DNA of 64,000 nt from Ecdyonurus torrentis (GCA_949318235.1 OX439127.1:36876656-36940655), one strand, 5' to 3'. Shown: positions 1-21,130, numbered from the stretch's first letter. Numbers and translations: made by a program. Notes: generated by a model not told the origin, from the letters alone.

Positions 1-521
1 ATATTCAATTCTCAATATAGTTATATTGTAAAAACAGCACAAATAATAAAAACATTATTTTTTAAATGAAAATATTCAAATTTTCAACGCAATTTTCTAT
101 TTCGTCTTTCATTAAAAAATTATGCTTATTATTATATTGTTTCTTTTAATAAAATTTTAAATATAAATTTTTCCCATTAACTGTAACTGCAATGGGATGA
201 TATTACTGTTTTATATACAAACCATTTGAAACAGTAATGGTTTTACAACGTAACATTAATTATTATAGTGCATTCTATAATGTCAAATAGAATTTATATT
301 TCCTATATTTCATTAAAATATGTTATAGTCTGACCTGATAATTATTTCGTTGGTTCACTTTAGATGTAGTAGAAGTGGTAGTTGAAGTTGACATTCCTAA
401 ATAAATTAGTGATACAAATTTTGAAGAACTTGAATTCATACCTATATATTACACTTTTTTTTTGCAACTAATTTATCTAATACTCATGCTGTGCTCACCA
501 GTTTGTATGACACACTCTTAG

Positions 522-1492
522 CTGGTGTTGCTATACACTGACACTGGCGAACACGAGGGCGTCCTGCAAGGTTGGCAGGTAATCACAACACCAAATCCCC
601 CACCACAAATCAAGTTACAAGCGACCACGCGGCCTACGCCCCACTCTACTTCATAATATATTGTCCTACGCCCACTGTAACCACCCACAGAAATAGTAAT
701 AAAATACACCTATGCAAGGTATTATGCAGAGAATGTAGAAAAAAGGTCAATACTTAAAAAAATATATATATATAATATATAACCTGTAGCAGTATAATTT
801 TAAAGTAAAAATATATTTAAATATTGTCTTTGTAATTACTTCAATCAACACTTCTCTTCATTTTACAGCTTCTCTATGACGTTGATAATAAATAAATATC
901 AACTTGCTTTATACCTACGATTTTTTTCACTTAAATAAATTTGTGTTTGTGTGATATGTATAGTGAAATATTTATGGTTTGCTTAATTGATTTTATTTAT
1001 TAAATACGTGTGACCATATGCAAGATATAAATATTCTAACAAAGTTTTATTGTTTGCTATCTCTTACCATATTTGTTTTCTTGCTACACCCATCAATTCA
1101 ATTTATTGATTGTAATTTTATATAATGCAAAATGTTTTCTGAAAGGTTTTACTGTAAATCTGAAACGCCTTTTAAAACGAAAATAATTGTGTGTGTGTGT
1201 GTGTGTGTGTGAAACATAAAAATTTCAAAATTAGGCGTCTTATCGGATCAAAATATTTTAAAGAAATAACTTCATCTTATATTATACTTTTCCAATCATC
1301 ATGTGTCATGACAGTTCCCTATTATGCATAATAACATTATCATTAATTGTTTCTATATTAAATTAACTAATTTTTTCAATACATAAATATTTATATAAAC
1401 AAAAATACATTTTTGCTATTTTTGCTTGTAATTAATTTTATTATCCATTGTGATATTTTAAAAATTTAAAATTCACAATATCATTTATTTTA

Positions 1493-1529
<37 letters not shown>

Positions 1530-1736
1530 GAAGAAGAAAAAAAGAACCATACATAATAGAATAAGAATATTATGTATTCAAACGCACGGCACCGGCAACT
1601 TTTGTATTTTGCTTCTTAACAGGTGCCTCCCTGGACCCCGCCTTCGCACATTGCAAGCAGCACCGTCTCCTCCTTGCCCCATGGCCCCCTTATAGTCGCG
1701 TCCAGTAACCAGTGTAAAATCCGCCAACCTTCATAA
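522..1736 (+). CDS. 3' end of an unidentified protein gene (two exons)
   Basis: Two exon-like blocks fit together. Block 522-578 follows an AG acceptor, encodes LVLLYTDTGEHEGVLQGWQ and ends at a GTAATC donor in phase 0. Block 1623-1736 follows a pyrimidine-rich stretch ending in AACAG, starts in phase 0 (VPPWTPPSHIASS...), runs 37 codons and stops at TAA 1734-1736. Both favour codons ending in C or G, unlike the surrounding AT-rich DNA. An AATAAA lies at 1828-1833. I do not recognise the family; no domain is visible in 56 residues. The gene would enter from left of the window. The second block is also open in another frame up to TAA 1706-1708, so the frame rests on the phase match. Existence as an expressed gene is inferred. 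Confidence 0.38.
579..1622 (+). other. Probable intron between the two left-edge exons
   Basis: AT-rich sequence with a short (GT)n around 1190-1211 and a poly-A run at about 1494-1525. No other coding signal is visible. Its ends carry GT (579) and AG (1622). Confidence 0.35.
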
Positions 1737-1827
1737 CCAAACTTGGTATGCAACACAAATCGAGTTCAAACTTGTGCAAAGTATTGTATAAAAAAGTAAG
1801 GAAAAAAAAATTGTATATCAGATGTAC

Positions 1828-1833
1828 AATAAA
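1828..1833 (+). terminator. Candidate poly-A signal of the left-edge gene
   Basis: AATAAA lies about 92 bases after the TAA at 1734-1736. AATAAA is common by chance in DNA this AT-rich, so support comes mainly from its position. Confidence 0.35.
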
Positions 1834-2049
1834 TGAAAGTGATAATAAATTAGTATTCTTATTAGGTACCTATTTATGGCTTGCTTAATTCTGATCATAA
1901 CGAGATATTCTCGCTAGATTTTTGCTTAACTTTTCAAATAGCAAAGCAAAGGAACACTTAATCACCGATTCGATAACTTCTAGAACATTTTTATTGTTGA
2001 TATAATAATTTTAAGTGTTGTTTTAGCAGCATAATATGTATTATAATAC

Positions 2050-2089
2050 ATGATTGAATATTTTCCATATATGGAAAATATTCAATCAT
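2050..2089. repeat. Perfect 40-bp palindrome
   Basis: ATGATTGAATATTTTCCATA is followed directly by its own reverse complement, with no loop. No gene or transposon end is obvious beside it. Confidence 0.8.
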
Positions 2090-2187
2090 AATTTTTATAG
2101 GAAATTTCTTATAATATTTCATTTAAAGTAAGTTAGTTGATAAACTAACAGGCACAACGTCATTCTTACTTAATTGAACGAAAATCA

Positions 2188-2192
<5 letters not shown>

Positions 2193-2254
<62 letters not shown>
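2193..2254. repeat. (TA)n microsatellite
   Basis: About 31 uninterrupted TA units. Confidence 0.95.
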
Positions 2255-2255
<1 letters not shown>

Positions 2256-3212
2256 CAATGTCGATACAATTACCTGTTAAAATAGGACTACAAATTTTTG
2301 TTCTTACAAAAAAAAAATTAGAAAGAAAAAAAAAGCTGCCACGAACGAAGGAAAGAAGTTTTATATCAAAATAAACACAAAACGATGTTTAATTGTACAA
2401 AAAACAAAAAAAAAAAAAAAAAAAAAACTGAACTGAACTGAACTAAAATACTAATCAACAAAAACAATTAATTAATAATTATATAATGAAAATAATAATA
2501 TCAAAATAATAATTACTGTGCAAATATTTTAAACTGTAATTCTTCATTAGATTTACCATAGTATAAACTATGGATTTACTTTACTAATGTGAGTCAGAAC
2601 AATATTATTATGTAAAACCTCTGATCTCATATAAACATTCATAAATATTATGTATTAAATTTTAAGGAAAATTGTTTCTCTTTGCATGAAATGATCTAAT
2701 TAAATTACTGTTTCTTTTTGTTGGTCATCAGTGAGAAGGATAATATAAAACATGTGAGCGTCGAGTGTTTAATATTTTAATTTTAAGAGTGAAAGAAAAC
2801 ATCATCGATCAAAAAATAATAAATTATAAAAAGTTATAATTTATTCGTTGAGTTAAATAAATATGATAATATAATATGCCAACAAGACCTACATAGACCA
2901 CGTCTTGGCTGGATGCTATGTAGTGTATAAAATTTCATAAATAATAATATAAATAAAATTCTTGAAGCTAAAAGCAAATTTTTCCCTTCTCTTTTTCTTG
3001 AAATGGACCAAACTTTTTTTTTTATACTCAATAAATTAAATTGTAATCAAATTATGAAGCTTGATATTGCATTCTAAATGCAATTATAGGTTATTATAGG
3101 GATGAGATGAGATTCTAGATTATTTTATAATTTTCATCCTGTAGGATAGGCTTATTGTTAACTCACTATGTTGCACAAATTGCATACTCATAAAGATTTC
3201 AGGAGCAAGAGC

Positions 3213-3216
<4 letters not shown>

Positions 3217-3269
<53 letters not shown>
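3217..3269. repeat. (AG)n microsatellite
   Basis: About 26 AG units followed by a degenerate AAAG tail. Confidence 0.95.
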
Positions 3270-3273
<4 letters not shown>

Positions 3274-3548
3274 AAGAGAGAAGATTTTGGGAAATCCTTA
3301 CTTTTAAAATAAAAATAATTCTAGATTAACTTTACAGGTTGTATTGAATTCAGAGTATAACTCAAAATTCAATTTTATAGCTCAGTAAAAACTATTATAT
3401 ATATTTAATTTAAAAAAAATTACAGGGGCCTTTAATTACTAATTTATATGGAATCACATCGGTATTGTTAATCAGCATTATATATTGATTACACGACACG
3501 TTAATTTAAATTTCCCGTGTGTACTATACTTAATTTCCTGAAACGTTA

Positions 3549-4328
3549 AGTATTATTCACATGACGCGTAAATTTGACGCACGTCAACGTGCGTCGATGT
3601 GCGTTACAAAGCTGGAATAATGTAAACAAATGAAGCCGTTCACATGATTTTTGCAAATAACATGTGAACAGCTCCATTTGTTTACATTGTTCCAGCTTTG
3701 TGCGGGGGTTCCGCGCAAGGTGGCGAGTATTATGCATCGGAACCTATGCCGGTGCCTGTAAACTTTCCTATTGTGCCGTTAATTCTTGTCTTTCCGTCTT
3801 CCTTTTAACCACTACTCCTTTGTAAACCTATTGTCTTCGTTTTCCACTAATTTGTTACTACCAGGCACCGGCTTCATGGTCATATATCCATCTTCATAAT
3901 CGTTCACCACATGGAGTGCGGTGCAGAGGAGGACATATTGACCATAGGTCATAGTTAAAGTGAAGTGGAAATAGTGTAGAGGCCGATCGGGTGACATAGT
4001 TTCGCTCCGGGGCTCGTCTGCACACATTTTTCACGGATCTTGGATGTGGACGTCTTCGGCCCGGACTTCTTCATAATCGGTTACTGTTCCGCCCAGAAAG
4101 ACGGAACGGTTTACATCTCGAGGAGGAGCCTTGACTGGTCAAATTGCTAAGGCAGTGCCGCGATTGAATTACATTCATGTGCATGTGACCCCACGTCCCA
4201 CGGCACATGAAAGCGTAGGCCAGTAAAAAACGTTATCAAAAAAAAAAAAAAAAAAAAAAAAAATCCAGCTTTGTGCGCGTCGATGCACGTTGACGTGCGT
4301 CAAATTTACGCGTCATGTGAATAATACT
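3549..4328. mobile_element. Hairpin MITE, PIF/Harbinger-like, split by a retroposon
   Basis: The ends are inverted copies (AGTATTATTCACATGACGCG at 3549 and its complement ending at 4328) with TTA directly outside each end (3546-3548 and 4329-4331). A 3-bp TTA duplication is typical of PIF/Harbinger elements. Without the insert at 3705-4277 the element is about 207 bp and folds almost completely on itself, with a short loop near 3650. It encodes no transposase, so it is non-autonomous. Superfamily is inferred from the duplication length only. Confidence 0.75.
3705..4263 (+). mobile_element. Poly-A retroposon inserted in the MITE
   Basis: A GC-richer segment ends in a 26-A tail (4238-4263). 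TCCAGCTTTGTGCG occurs just before it (3691-3704) and just after the tail (4264-4277), a 14-bp target-site duplication. This is the signature of LINE-machinery insertion. No tRNA-type A/B boxes and no long sense ORF were found, so it may be a SINE, a 5'-truncated LINE tail or a processed RNA copy. It post-dates the MITE. Confidence 0.72.
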
Positions 4329-5378
4329 TTAGCAGTGTATTTTTATTGACCAATACGGTTATGGAATATTTCATCAATTGAATTTTACATTAATATCCAA
4401 ATAATTAATAATTTTACTATCGTAGCTTGCATTCAATCATTTTAATTTATATACCATCAATGGTAAAACTATAAAACTTCATTCCTGCCACAATGCAAAC
4501 CTAATATTTGTATGAGGATATTGTTTTTGTATATATACTTATAATCACCGACAAAACATTTCCTTATCTTTATTAGCATAAAGGCGTAGTTTTTCCCCCC
4601 AAATGTTTAATTAACCATCATTTCTAATGCATGCATCATTTACGAAATTTTGATAAGCAAATAAATTAAAAAGACAACACTTAATGGTTATTGATTAATT
4701 TAATTGATTGATTAATTGGTTATTGATTAATCTGATCCCATCAAGATGAGCATTTTAAGATTATGATTTAAAAAACACGCCTCGCCTATATAAAAATTAA
4801 ATAAATAACAATATACTGATTATATAATACTTTTAGCTTGGGTAAATAATGTATAACTCGTATAACCAACTATATACAAATTTCATGGGTAGATAGACTT
4901 TAAAATATATAGGATAGCTCTCCCACTCAAATACGGGCATTATAAGAATAAGTTTACGCAGGCATAACATTATGCGCCCACTCGCCACTTGATGCAAAGT
5001 ATAAACTATTAATTTTTGCATGTGCCGTCCTTCTCTTTAGCTTGCCGACCTTGCGATACAGTATGTACATAATGTGAAACTAAGATTAAATCATTAGAGT
5101 TTTGGATACCATTAAAATGCTAAAAGTATACGTAATTAACAAGTAGTAATTAAAATTAATGTTTTTGTTTGAGTGAGTGTATGTATATATGTATTTATTC
5201 CACCGTAAATTATAAATATTAATATTTATGCATCTAAAAATATGGAGATTATTTATAAAATCAAAACGTAATTTAGATTTAGAAAAATTTTGAACGAATG
5301 TTATAATAATAATAAAAGCTATATTGATTGCCAAACTTTTAGAACTACACAGCTTTAAATTAGAATATTATATATGTA
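4329..5378. other. Gene-free AT-rich stretch
   Basis: No exon-like block, structured RNA or terminal inverted repeat is apparent. Confidence 0.45.
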
Positions 5379-6460
5379 ATATATCGTCAGTCGGATATGC
5401 AAAGCTCGGATTAGGATTTTGAGTGTTTCTGAAGTTTGAATCGTCATAATTCAAAAATAAAAAGTCACAAAAAATTGAAATTATTTTTGTCGTGCGGCTT
5501 ATATATCTGACAATACATTGTATTAATTTCATATTTTTATTTCAAATAGTTCGCTCACAATTCATCAATTAGTAAACTAAAACACCCTGTTTTTGCACTC
5601 TGTTCAAAAAAGTGAAATTAAAGTTATTATTCCCTTGCAACAGTAAGCAATAAAAATTTCAAATTAATATCATACAGTCAAGAAATGTTGCTTATTCTTA
5701 ATGTACAGTTGAAATATTTTTGCAAGCGACCCCTTTGCCAAAATTTGCAAAAAACGGATATCGCGTTCTTTTAATGTTTTGAAGCTCAAAATTATTTTAG
5801 GGGCGCAATTTTGTATTCTTAAAAGATTTCTTTGCAATATACAAAGTTATTTTGAAATTAACTAAAATTTATGAATTAATTAACTTATAGCCCCTGTATT
5901 TACGCAAAAAGCAGTACATAAAATGCCTGATGACCGCAACCAGCAGTACATTAAATTTTTAAAAATTCATTTAATATCATAGAAATAAGATATTTACATT
6001 ATTAGCAAAATACCATTTAAGAGATTCAAAATTGCACCCCGAAAATAATTTTGAGCTTCAAAACATTAAAAGAACGCGAGATCCGTTTTTTGCAAATTTT
6101 GGCAAAGGGGTCGCTTGCAAAAAAATTTCCACTGTATATTAAGAATAAGCAACATTTATTGACTCTATGATGTTAATTTGAAATTTTTATTCCTGACTGT
6201 TGCATGGGAATAATAATTTTAGTTTCACTTTTTTGCACAGAGTGCTAAAACAGGGTGTTTTAATTACTATTTGATGAATTGTGAGCGAACTATTTGAAAT
6301 AAAAATATAAAATTAATACAATATATTGTCAGATATATAAGCCGCACGACAAAAATAATTTCAATTTTTTGTGACTTTTTATTTTTGAATTATGACGATT
6401 CAAACTTCAGAAACACTCAAATTCCTAATCCGAGCTTTGCATATCCGACTGACGATATAT
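5379..6460. mobile_element. 1.08-kb foldback element
   Basis: Left arm (5379 to about 5830) and right arm (about 6015-6460) are inverted near-copies, starting ATATATCGTCAGTCGGATAT and ending with its complement. Paired inner landmarks include CAAGCGACCCCTTTGCC at about 5725 and GGCAAAGGGGTCGCTTG near 6102-6118. The unpaired centre is about 190 bp. There is no coding frame. It is flanked by TA-rich DNA, so a TA target is possible but cannot be proven here. The arms differ by scattered substitutions, so it is not recent. Confidence 0.8.
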
Positions 6461-7018
6461 ATATTATATATATATATATATATATACATATAATATATCT
6501 GTGTGTGTGTTTAATTTCCAGTCTTAAATTTCATTTAATATTTTAATTATATGCTAATTCAGTAATAATATTTATAACTAACAAAACTGCTGCAAACTTT
6601 TTCTCTACGGTAAAAATATTACATCAGTTGTATGCTAAAAAAACTTCAAGTTTTGGAAATTTAAAATTTCTAAAGAATAAAGGAGACAAACATAATATAT
6701 ACTCAGTGCATAAAATTTCAATATTGAATCAAATTCTTTTGTAATTTAAAAGCTTTATTTTTAAAAGAAAAGAAAAAAAATATTTAAGTGCTGACTTTTT
6801 TTTATATAGACTGCTTTATGGTCACAATAATCAGTTCTATATAAATGCAGTTCATAAAATCGTATTTGTAAAATTATGGAGTCTATATAAAATTTTGCAT
6901 ATATTTGCTACTCTTAATTTGCATAAATATACTGTATCCAACGCATGCATTTTACTAAAAATACTAATTATATACTTGGTCAAACATAGTGCATTCTTTG
7001 TGATAGTAAATATAATAA

Positions 7019-7354
7019 CGTAGAGGGTGACCGACTTTTCTTGGAGTGGACATAGTCAAAAGATGGACTTTATTTTCACAATAATACTTACTATGTTATT
7101 TATACTGAACAAAACAAATACTATGATTTTCTAATAATACTGAATACATTTAAGAAATGTGTGTTGTTCCAAATAATAATAATAAAGTTTTAATATTTTT
7201 TTGTACATTTACGTGTGGAATAACTCAAATATTTGATCGTGTTTTCATGCATTTGGCACAACTAAATTTTTAAGTCACATTTCATTTTTCATGTTAATTT
7301 TATATTTTGCAACCGTTCAGTTTGTGAGATATCTGCCGGTCACCTACTCCCTTA
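7019..7354. mobile_element. Possible small inverted-repeat element
   Basis: TAGAGGGTGACCGAC near 7020 is roughly matched by the complement of GCCGGTCACCTACTC near 7335-7350. The inverted repeat is short and imperfect, so this is a weak call. Confidence 0.3.
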
Positions 7355-7674
7355 CAGAAAATAAATCTTAGAACGATGTAGTTTTGTCTGTTTTCCATGT
7401 AAAAACATCTATAATATTTTTGAAAAATGATCTCAATATTTTGAGATATATTATGATTTTTTTTTAAATCATAACAATTAAGTAAATATAAGTATAAGAA
7501 AAATGAAAATAAATACGGACAACATATGTATCATAAAGCAGCAAAAGTCCCTCTTAAAATAATTTATCTCATTTGCCGCTCCAATATCTATATTATGTTT
7601 ATATATATGTAAATCAATGGGTGAATTTGTATTATAATAATTGTTTTTAATTAATTAATTAGTTATTTTGTTAC

Positions 7675-16775
<9,101 letters not shown>

Positions 16776-17283
16776 CTATATATACACAAACATCCGCAAG
16801 TACCAACACAATCATCACACCTAAAGATTTCAGGGCTTTTCATTCACTTTGTATGTGTTCATACGGATAATTTATTCTACACATAATGTAATTATAGAAA
16901 CAACAGAATCGAGGTTCTAGGCAAAAATATGTGTGTTTCTATGAAGCCAGATTTTTTATTATTATTATTTTTTTTTTTCAATTTTTTTTTCCTAGAACAT
17001 TATATATTATATTTTATGATGTTATTTATAATGTTGCAGTTTTTCATGTATTTAACTATAGTTACAATTCATTCATAATTCAAAATTCAAAATAGAAGTT
17101 GGTATTTACAATCTGACTTTATTAACGTCTAAGAGAAATATTTGCATGCAAATGCACATAAAGTGATAATTTATTCCCAATTAGCCAAGAAAAATTAGCA
17201 TTTGGTCTACTATTTTTCATTTGACGTTGCTCTTTCAATTATATATTTTACTCAATTATATTTATAATTTCAACTGTTATATA

Positions 17284-17400
<117 letters not shown>

Positions 17401-18119
17401 AAAGATTGTAATGATAAAATTTATTTGATATATGGACGATATATTATAGTTTGTTTTTTTAATGGATGTAAAATATAGTAATACGAGTGATTTCTATCAC
17501 TGCTGTAAATTTCCTGTAATATTTTGTTGCAAGCGCTTTTTTTTTATCTTCATGACACAAATTGAAAATACACCCCCCAGCACTGTTAATTTTGCTACAT
17601 ATTTTAAAATAAAAAAATAGGTATATTATTTGATGACGATTTAATTATATGTCTAGTGTCTACACAGATTATTAAACTATATTTCATAATGGCTTTAACA
17701 AGTACTTAAGTATATTTAATTCAAGAATTTTTATATGTAGGCTATACTATATAATTATACTATAATATATATGCATGAAACAGATAATTCATGCTGCGAA
17801 ACACCGCGTATACCTAAATATTTCTAAAAGTTACGCATATATGCGTATGACCAAAAAAGTAATTCTGAAAAATCAATATGCTTTACTAACCTTCACTACA
17901 TTGTTTGCCAGCATAATTTTGCAGATTTTTTTGCAGCTGACAACACACAGAACGCACACGCTACTTGTTATAACATGTAGGTTACACTCATTTCTTGCGC
18001 CCCATGTGCTTGCAGCTATCAGGGTGGCACTCTCATAACACACATCTACCTGCTGATGGTGCCAATCTTATGGCACACTATTGTAAATATTGTCTGATTA
18101 TTTGCTAGCCTAAACACAG

Positions 18120-18395
18120 GTTCAGGTACTAGTGAAGCTCGCAACAGAGCTGATGAAGAGTTGAAGATACTCCTTCCCCACCGGTGCCGCAAGATCCGTG
18201 GCCGCTGTGCCCGTGTGTTGTTTTGCCGCCTTCACCGCTCACCGCTCTTGTGCGCCACGAAATACCACCATCAAGCTCAAGAAACGGCCGCTAACCTCTA
18301 CTTACCAGGCTTTTCTAGCGGATGCAATCAAGGCGGCCTCTGCTGGCAACACCTTAAAACTATTCACCTGCGTGCACCTGAAGATATCAGACTGA
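18120..18395 (+). pseudogene. GC-rich exon-like island with one in-frame TGA
   Basis: After an ACAG acceptor at 18116-18119 the plus strand reads VQVLVKLATELMKS, then TGA at 18162-18164, then 76 open codons (RYSFPTGAARSV... to ...LFTCVHLKISD) to TGA 18393-18395. Codons on both sides of the first TGA end mainly in C or G, suggesting one reading frame interrupted once: a decayed exon, a recoded stop, or two separate units. A second plus frame is open over nearly the same span (from about 18125, Arg/Cys-rich), and so is part of the minus strand. I do not recognise the product. It could be the mature part of the 12039-13341 gene, because the phase fits, but this is speculative. Confidence 0.3.
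18306..18377 (-). CDS. Candidate minus-strand exon, 72 nt
   Basis: Minus-strand TATCTTCAG acceptor and a strong GTAAGT donor bracket 72 bases that read ...CTQVNSFKVLPAEAALIASA... without a stop, entering and leaving in phase 2. The length is a multiple of three. It could be an upstream exon of the coiled-coil gene, though another exon would be needed to restore phase 0 before 16775. It overlaps the plus-strand island, so at most one call is likely right. Confidence 0.3.
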
Positions 18396-18766
18396 AGTGA
18401 GAACCTCTGAGGAACCAAATTAGCTATTAGTTGTCACGTCGATAAGCGGTCACGTCATTTGAAAGAATGACGATGTCGGTGCCTGGTCGGTGCTCTCAAA
18501 ACATTACAAAAATTCGAATTATTTCGCGTTGACATGTAACATTCATTATAATATACAACATATAATTATATATAACTTGCATGCTATTTTTGTTTAATTA
18601 ATTTAATTCCTAAGATATAATTTTCAAGAACTGAATATCGTGTAATTATTATTTTCATCATAATATTCATCTTTTTCTTTCATGCTCCCTTGAAAATTGT
18701 AATATTACATAAATACATTTATTCAATAACATTGCGAACCATGGTATCTGCTTAATTAAAAGTTCA

Positions 18767-18835
18767 CGATGAATCGCTTCTCCGCACATATTATTTTTTG
18801 TGTGTGCTATTATATATATATTTATTATACACAAT

Positions 18836-18897
<62 letters not shown>

Positions 18898-18942
18898 GCA
18901 CACACAAAAAATAATATGTGCGGAGAAGCGATTCATCGTGGA
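18767..18942. repeat. Hairpin with a (TA)n loop
   Basis: A left arm of about 47 bp (ATGAATCGCTTCTCCGCACA near 18769) is matched by an almost perfect inverted arm (TGTGCGGAGAAGCGATTCAT ending about 18936). The loop holds (TA)n at 18842-18894. Probably a small MITE with a microsatellite grown inside it. Confidence 0.8.
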
Positions 18943-18949
18943 CACACAA

Positions 18950-18963
<14 letters not shown>

Positions 18964-19013
<50 letters not shown>
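18964..19013. repeat. (TA)n microsatellite
   Basis: About 25 TA units directly after a (CA)n stretch beside the hairpin. Confidence 0.95.
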
Positions 19014-19017
<4 letters not shown>

Positions 19018-19079
19018 TTATACACATGTGTGTGTTTGAAAAATATATAACGAAACATGAAAAATATTTTGGGTGCAAA

Positions 19080-20079
19080 CTGAAAGGTAAATATATACCT
19101 TTTTATGCGTTATTTCCAAGTGTAAAAATTCTTGTAATATTTACTATATTTTTCAACTAATTTTTTTTTAAAACACAATTTTGATGTGTGGGACTAAATT
19201 CTTGCCATTTGATTTGCTTTAGGCAGAGCGCTTTAAATTACAGAATAATTTTTACACTTACACACACACACTCACAAAGAATAAAACAAAAAATACAAAA
19301 TGGGCTTACGCTTATCAAGGAAATAAATGTAATTTTGGATTGATAACTATCATTATTATAATACTTTATATCTTTGCTAAAGTTGAAAAAAAAATTTGCT
19401 TCATTTTTTTTTTTTTTTTTTTTTTACTGTACGCATATATCTTTTTATCCCTGAATGATTAAACTCAGTAAATTAATTTTAAATATGTATCTCTTCTACA
19501 GAGTGTAAATTGTGTAAGTACTATTCTAGGCACAATAACAAAATTACATGTAACTTAATTACATGCATATATAGAGCAGAAGGGTAGAATTAACATACAT
19601 GTTTATTTGTTTCAAAAATTATTTATTAAAATCACAAACAATATGATTTATGTGCTGCTTATTGAAGAAAAATGGTAGTATAGTATTATTATTATTTTTT
19701 AAATTAACTGTAAGAAGTTTCCCGGATAACACTTGAAAAGCAGAAGTAGCATAATTTTTCTGTCATGAAATTAAAACTAAAAAAGAGAGGTTAACATGCC
19801 TCTGTTTCCACACTCATGCGGAACAATGCAATAAATGGAGTTATGTTTCGAGTGATTTTAACAGCTTAAATTTACCAAATCACCACCAAATCAAATTGTC
19901 TAATTTTTATTGCTATTCTTGCCTATTTTTTTTAAACTAATCTACAATAATTAATTAAATATATATATAAAAAAAATGATTTGACAGTTATGATAATTTA
20001 AAATTTAATGTAAATACACTTGGCTAAAAAAAAAAAAAAAAGAAAGAAAGAGTTTATGGATAAATAGGAGATAATGATT
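19080..20079. other. Gene-free AT-rich stretch
   Basis: Poly-T near 19408-19425 and poly-A near 20027-20041. No coding or repeat structure beyond these was recognised. Confidence 0.45.
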
Positions 20080-20083
20080 TTAA

Positions 20084-20444
20084 AGACACACTTAACCCTA
20101 AAAATAATTAATTTTTATTCTTATCAAAAACATTCCAATAGAAATCAGTCGTTTATTTGAATTTTCTAGCCAGCGGGATAAGCGATAACGGGGTGAATTG
20201 TGACATAGTACTTCCCCTCTACTGTGTGAGTAAAGAGTTTGTTTACCTTCTTAGTTTAGCTTAGCAGGTAGCAGCAAGAGGCACATATTTTTTATTCTGA
20301 TAGTAGAGGGGCGTGGGCTATATCTCGTTACCCTCGCGGGACTCGCTTATCCCAAGGGTTAGAAAAGTAAAATAAATTACTCATCTCTATTGAATTGTAT
20401 TGAAGAAGAATAAAAAATACTTATTTTTAGGGTTAAGTGTGTCT
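20084..20444. mobile_element. TTAA-flanked inverted-repeat MITE, 361 bp
   Basis: TTAA (20080-20083) precedes AGACACACTTAACCCTAAAA, and the complementary end is followed by TTAA (20445-20448). TTAA target sites are typical of piggyBac-type elements. Sub-terminal TTTTTATTCTT and AAGAATAAAAAA blocks also pair. No transposase is encoded. TIR sequence is close to that of the element at 28744-29219. Confidence 0.72.
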
Positions 20445-20448
20445 TTAA

Positions 20449-20561
20449 GCTGACAGGGACATCTTGTGATATATATAATGATTTTTAGCCCAGGACAAAA
20501 TTAAATGCTTATAGAATACAATGAAGGCACTAGCCACTCAAATTAATTAGAACTAGAGCAT

Positions 20562-20604
<43 letters not shown>

Positions 20605-21130
20605 CTTGCAACAAATCTAGACAGTGTGGACATAGTACAACAGGCAGTTTTGCAGCATCTCATCTTTATGTATTAACAGCTGTTTTGTACTTGTGGGACT
20701 CATCAGCATGGCAAAGAGAGAGAAACCCTTGCTCTACCTCCAGTCCAGAAGGCTGGTGGAATGCCAAATGCACTCTGGCAATCGGGCTGAGTGGATTAAA
20801 TAACTGCAGTGGACTATTCAAGGTATGCTGATTACTGCCATGGCATCTGAATTAAATGCAAGCCAAACCACCTATGCTTCAATTTTAACTAATATGAGCA
20901 ACAAGTACAGTATACTACATTCCAGATAAATTATTTACCATCCACTTGCTATTTTGTTATATTTTATCTGAAATGTAGCACACATGCCTTTGTTCTACGC
21001 TCCATACATTTAGTTTTGGCCTGGGATAGAAATTATTTTCTCTCTCATAAGTTGTGTCTATCAACTTACGTTAGTGTTCAATGTCTCCCATTCCTATTTT
21101 TTATTTTATTATTATTATTATTTTTTTATG
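20449..21130 (+). mobile_element. Dispersed repeat family B, copy 1
   Basis: Shares GGACTCATCAGCATGGCAAA, a Lys/Arg-codon-like AGAGAGA stretch and CTTGCTCTACCTCCAG with copies near 25,100, 38,430 and 60,300. Its borders are inverted: TTTTTAGCCCAGGACAAAA near 20480 and TTTTGGCCTGGGATAGAAA near 21013. Holds a poly-T run (about 20563-20602). Not identified with a known superfamily; the inverted borders suggest a non-autonomous DNA element. Confidence 0.55.

Larger units (their letters stand above)
1834..3548. other. Gene-free AT-rich stretch
   Basis: Holds a perfect palindrome near 2050-2089, a (TA)n run, a poly-A run near 2401-2427 and a (GA)n run. No open frame here looks like a gene. Confidence 0.5.

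Noticed and set aside
370..412. Possible short terminal exon reading VVEVVVEVDIPK after CTTTAG
   Set aside because: Only twelve codons, no C/G codon bias and a stop in AT-rich DNA; chance cannot be excluded.
3812..4027. 71-codon minus-strand ORF (begins Met-Cys-Ala-Asp)
   Set aside because: It lies antisense within the poly-A retroposon, whose sense strand is plus; no splice context or family resemblance.
18161..18400. 79-codon plus-strand ORF rich in Arg and Cys
   Set aside because: Its composition is that expected when a GC3-biased frame is read out of frame; the frame ending at 18395 has the more coding-like third positions. Not fully excluded, because its phase could fit an exon near 18026.
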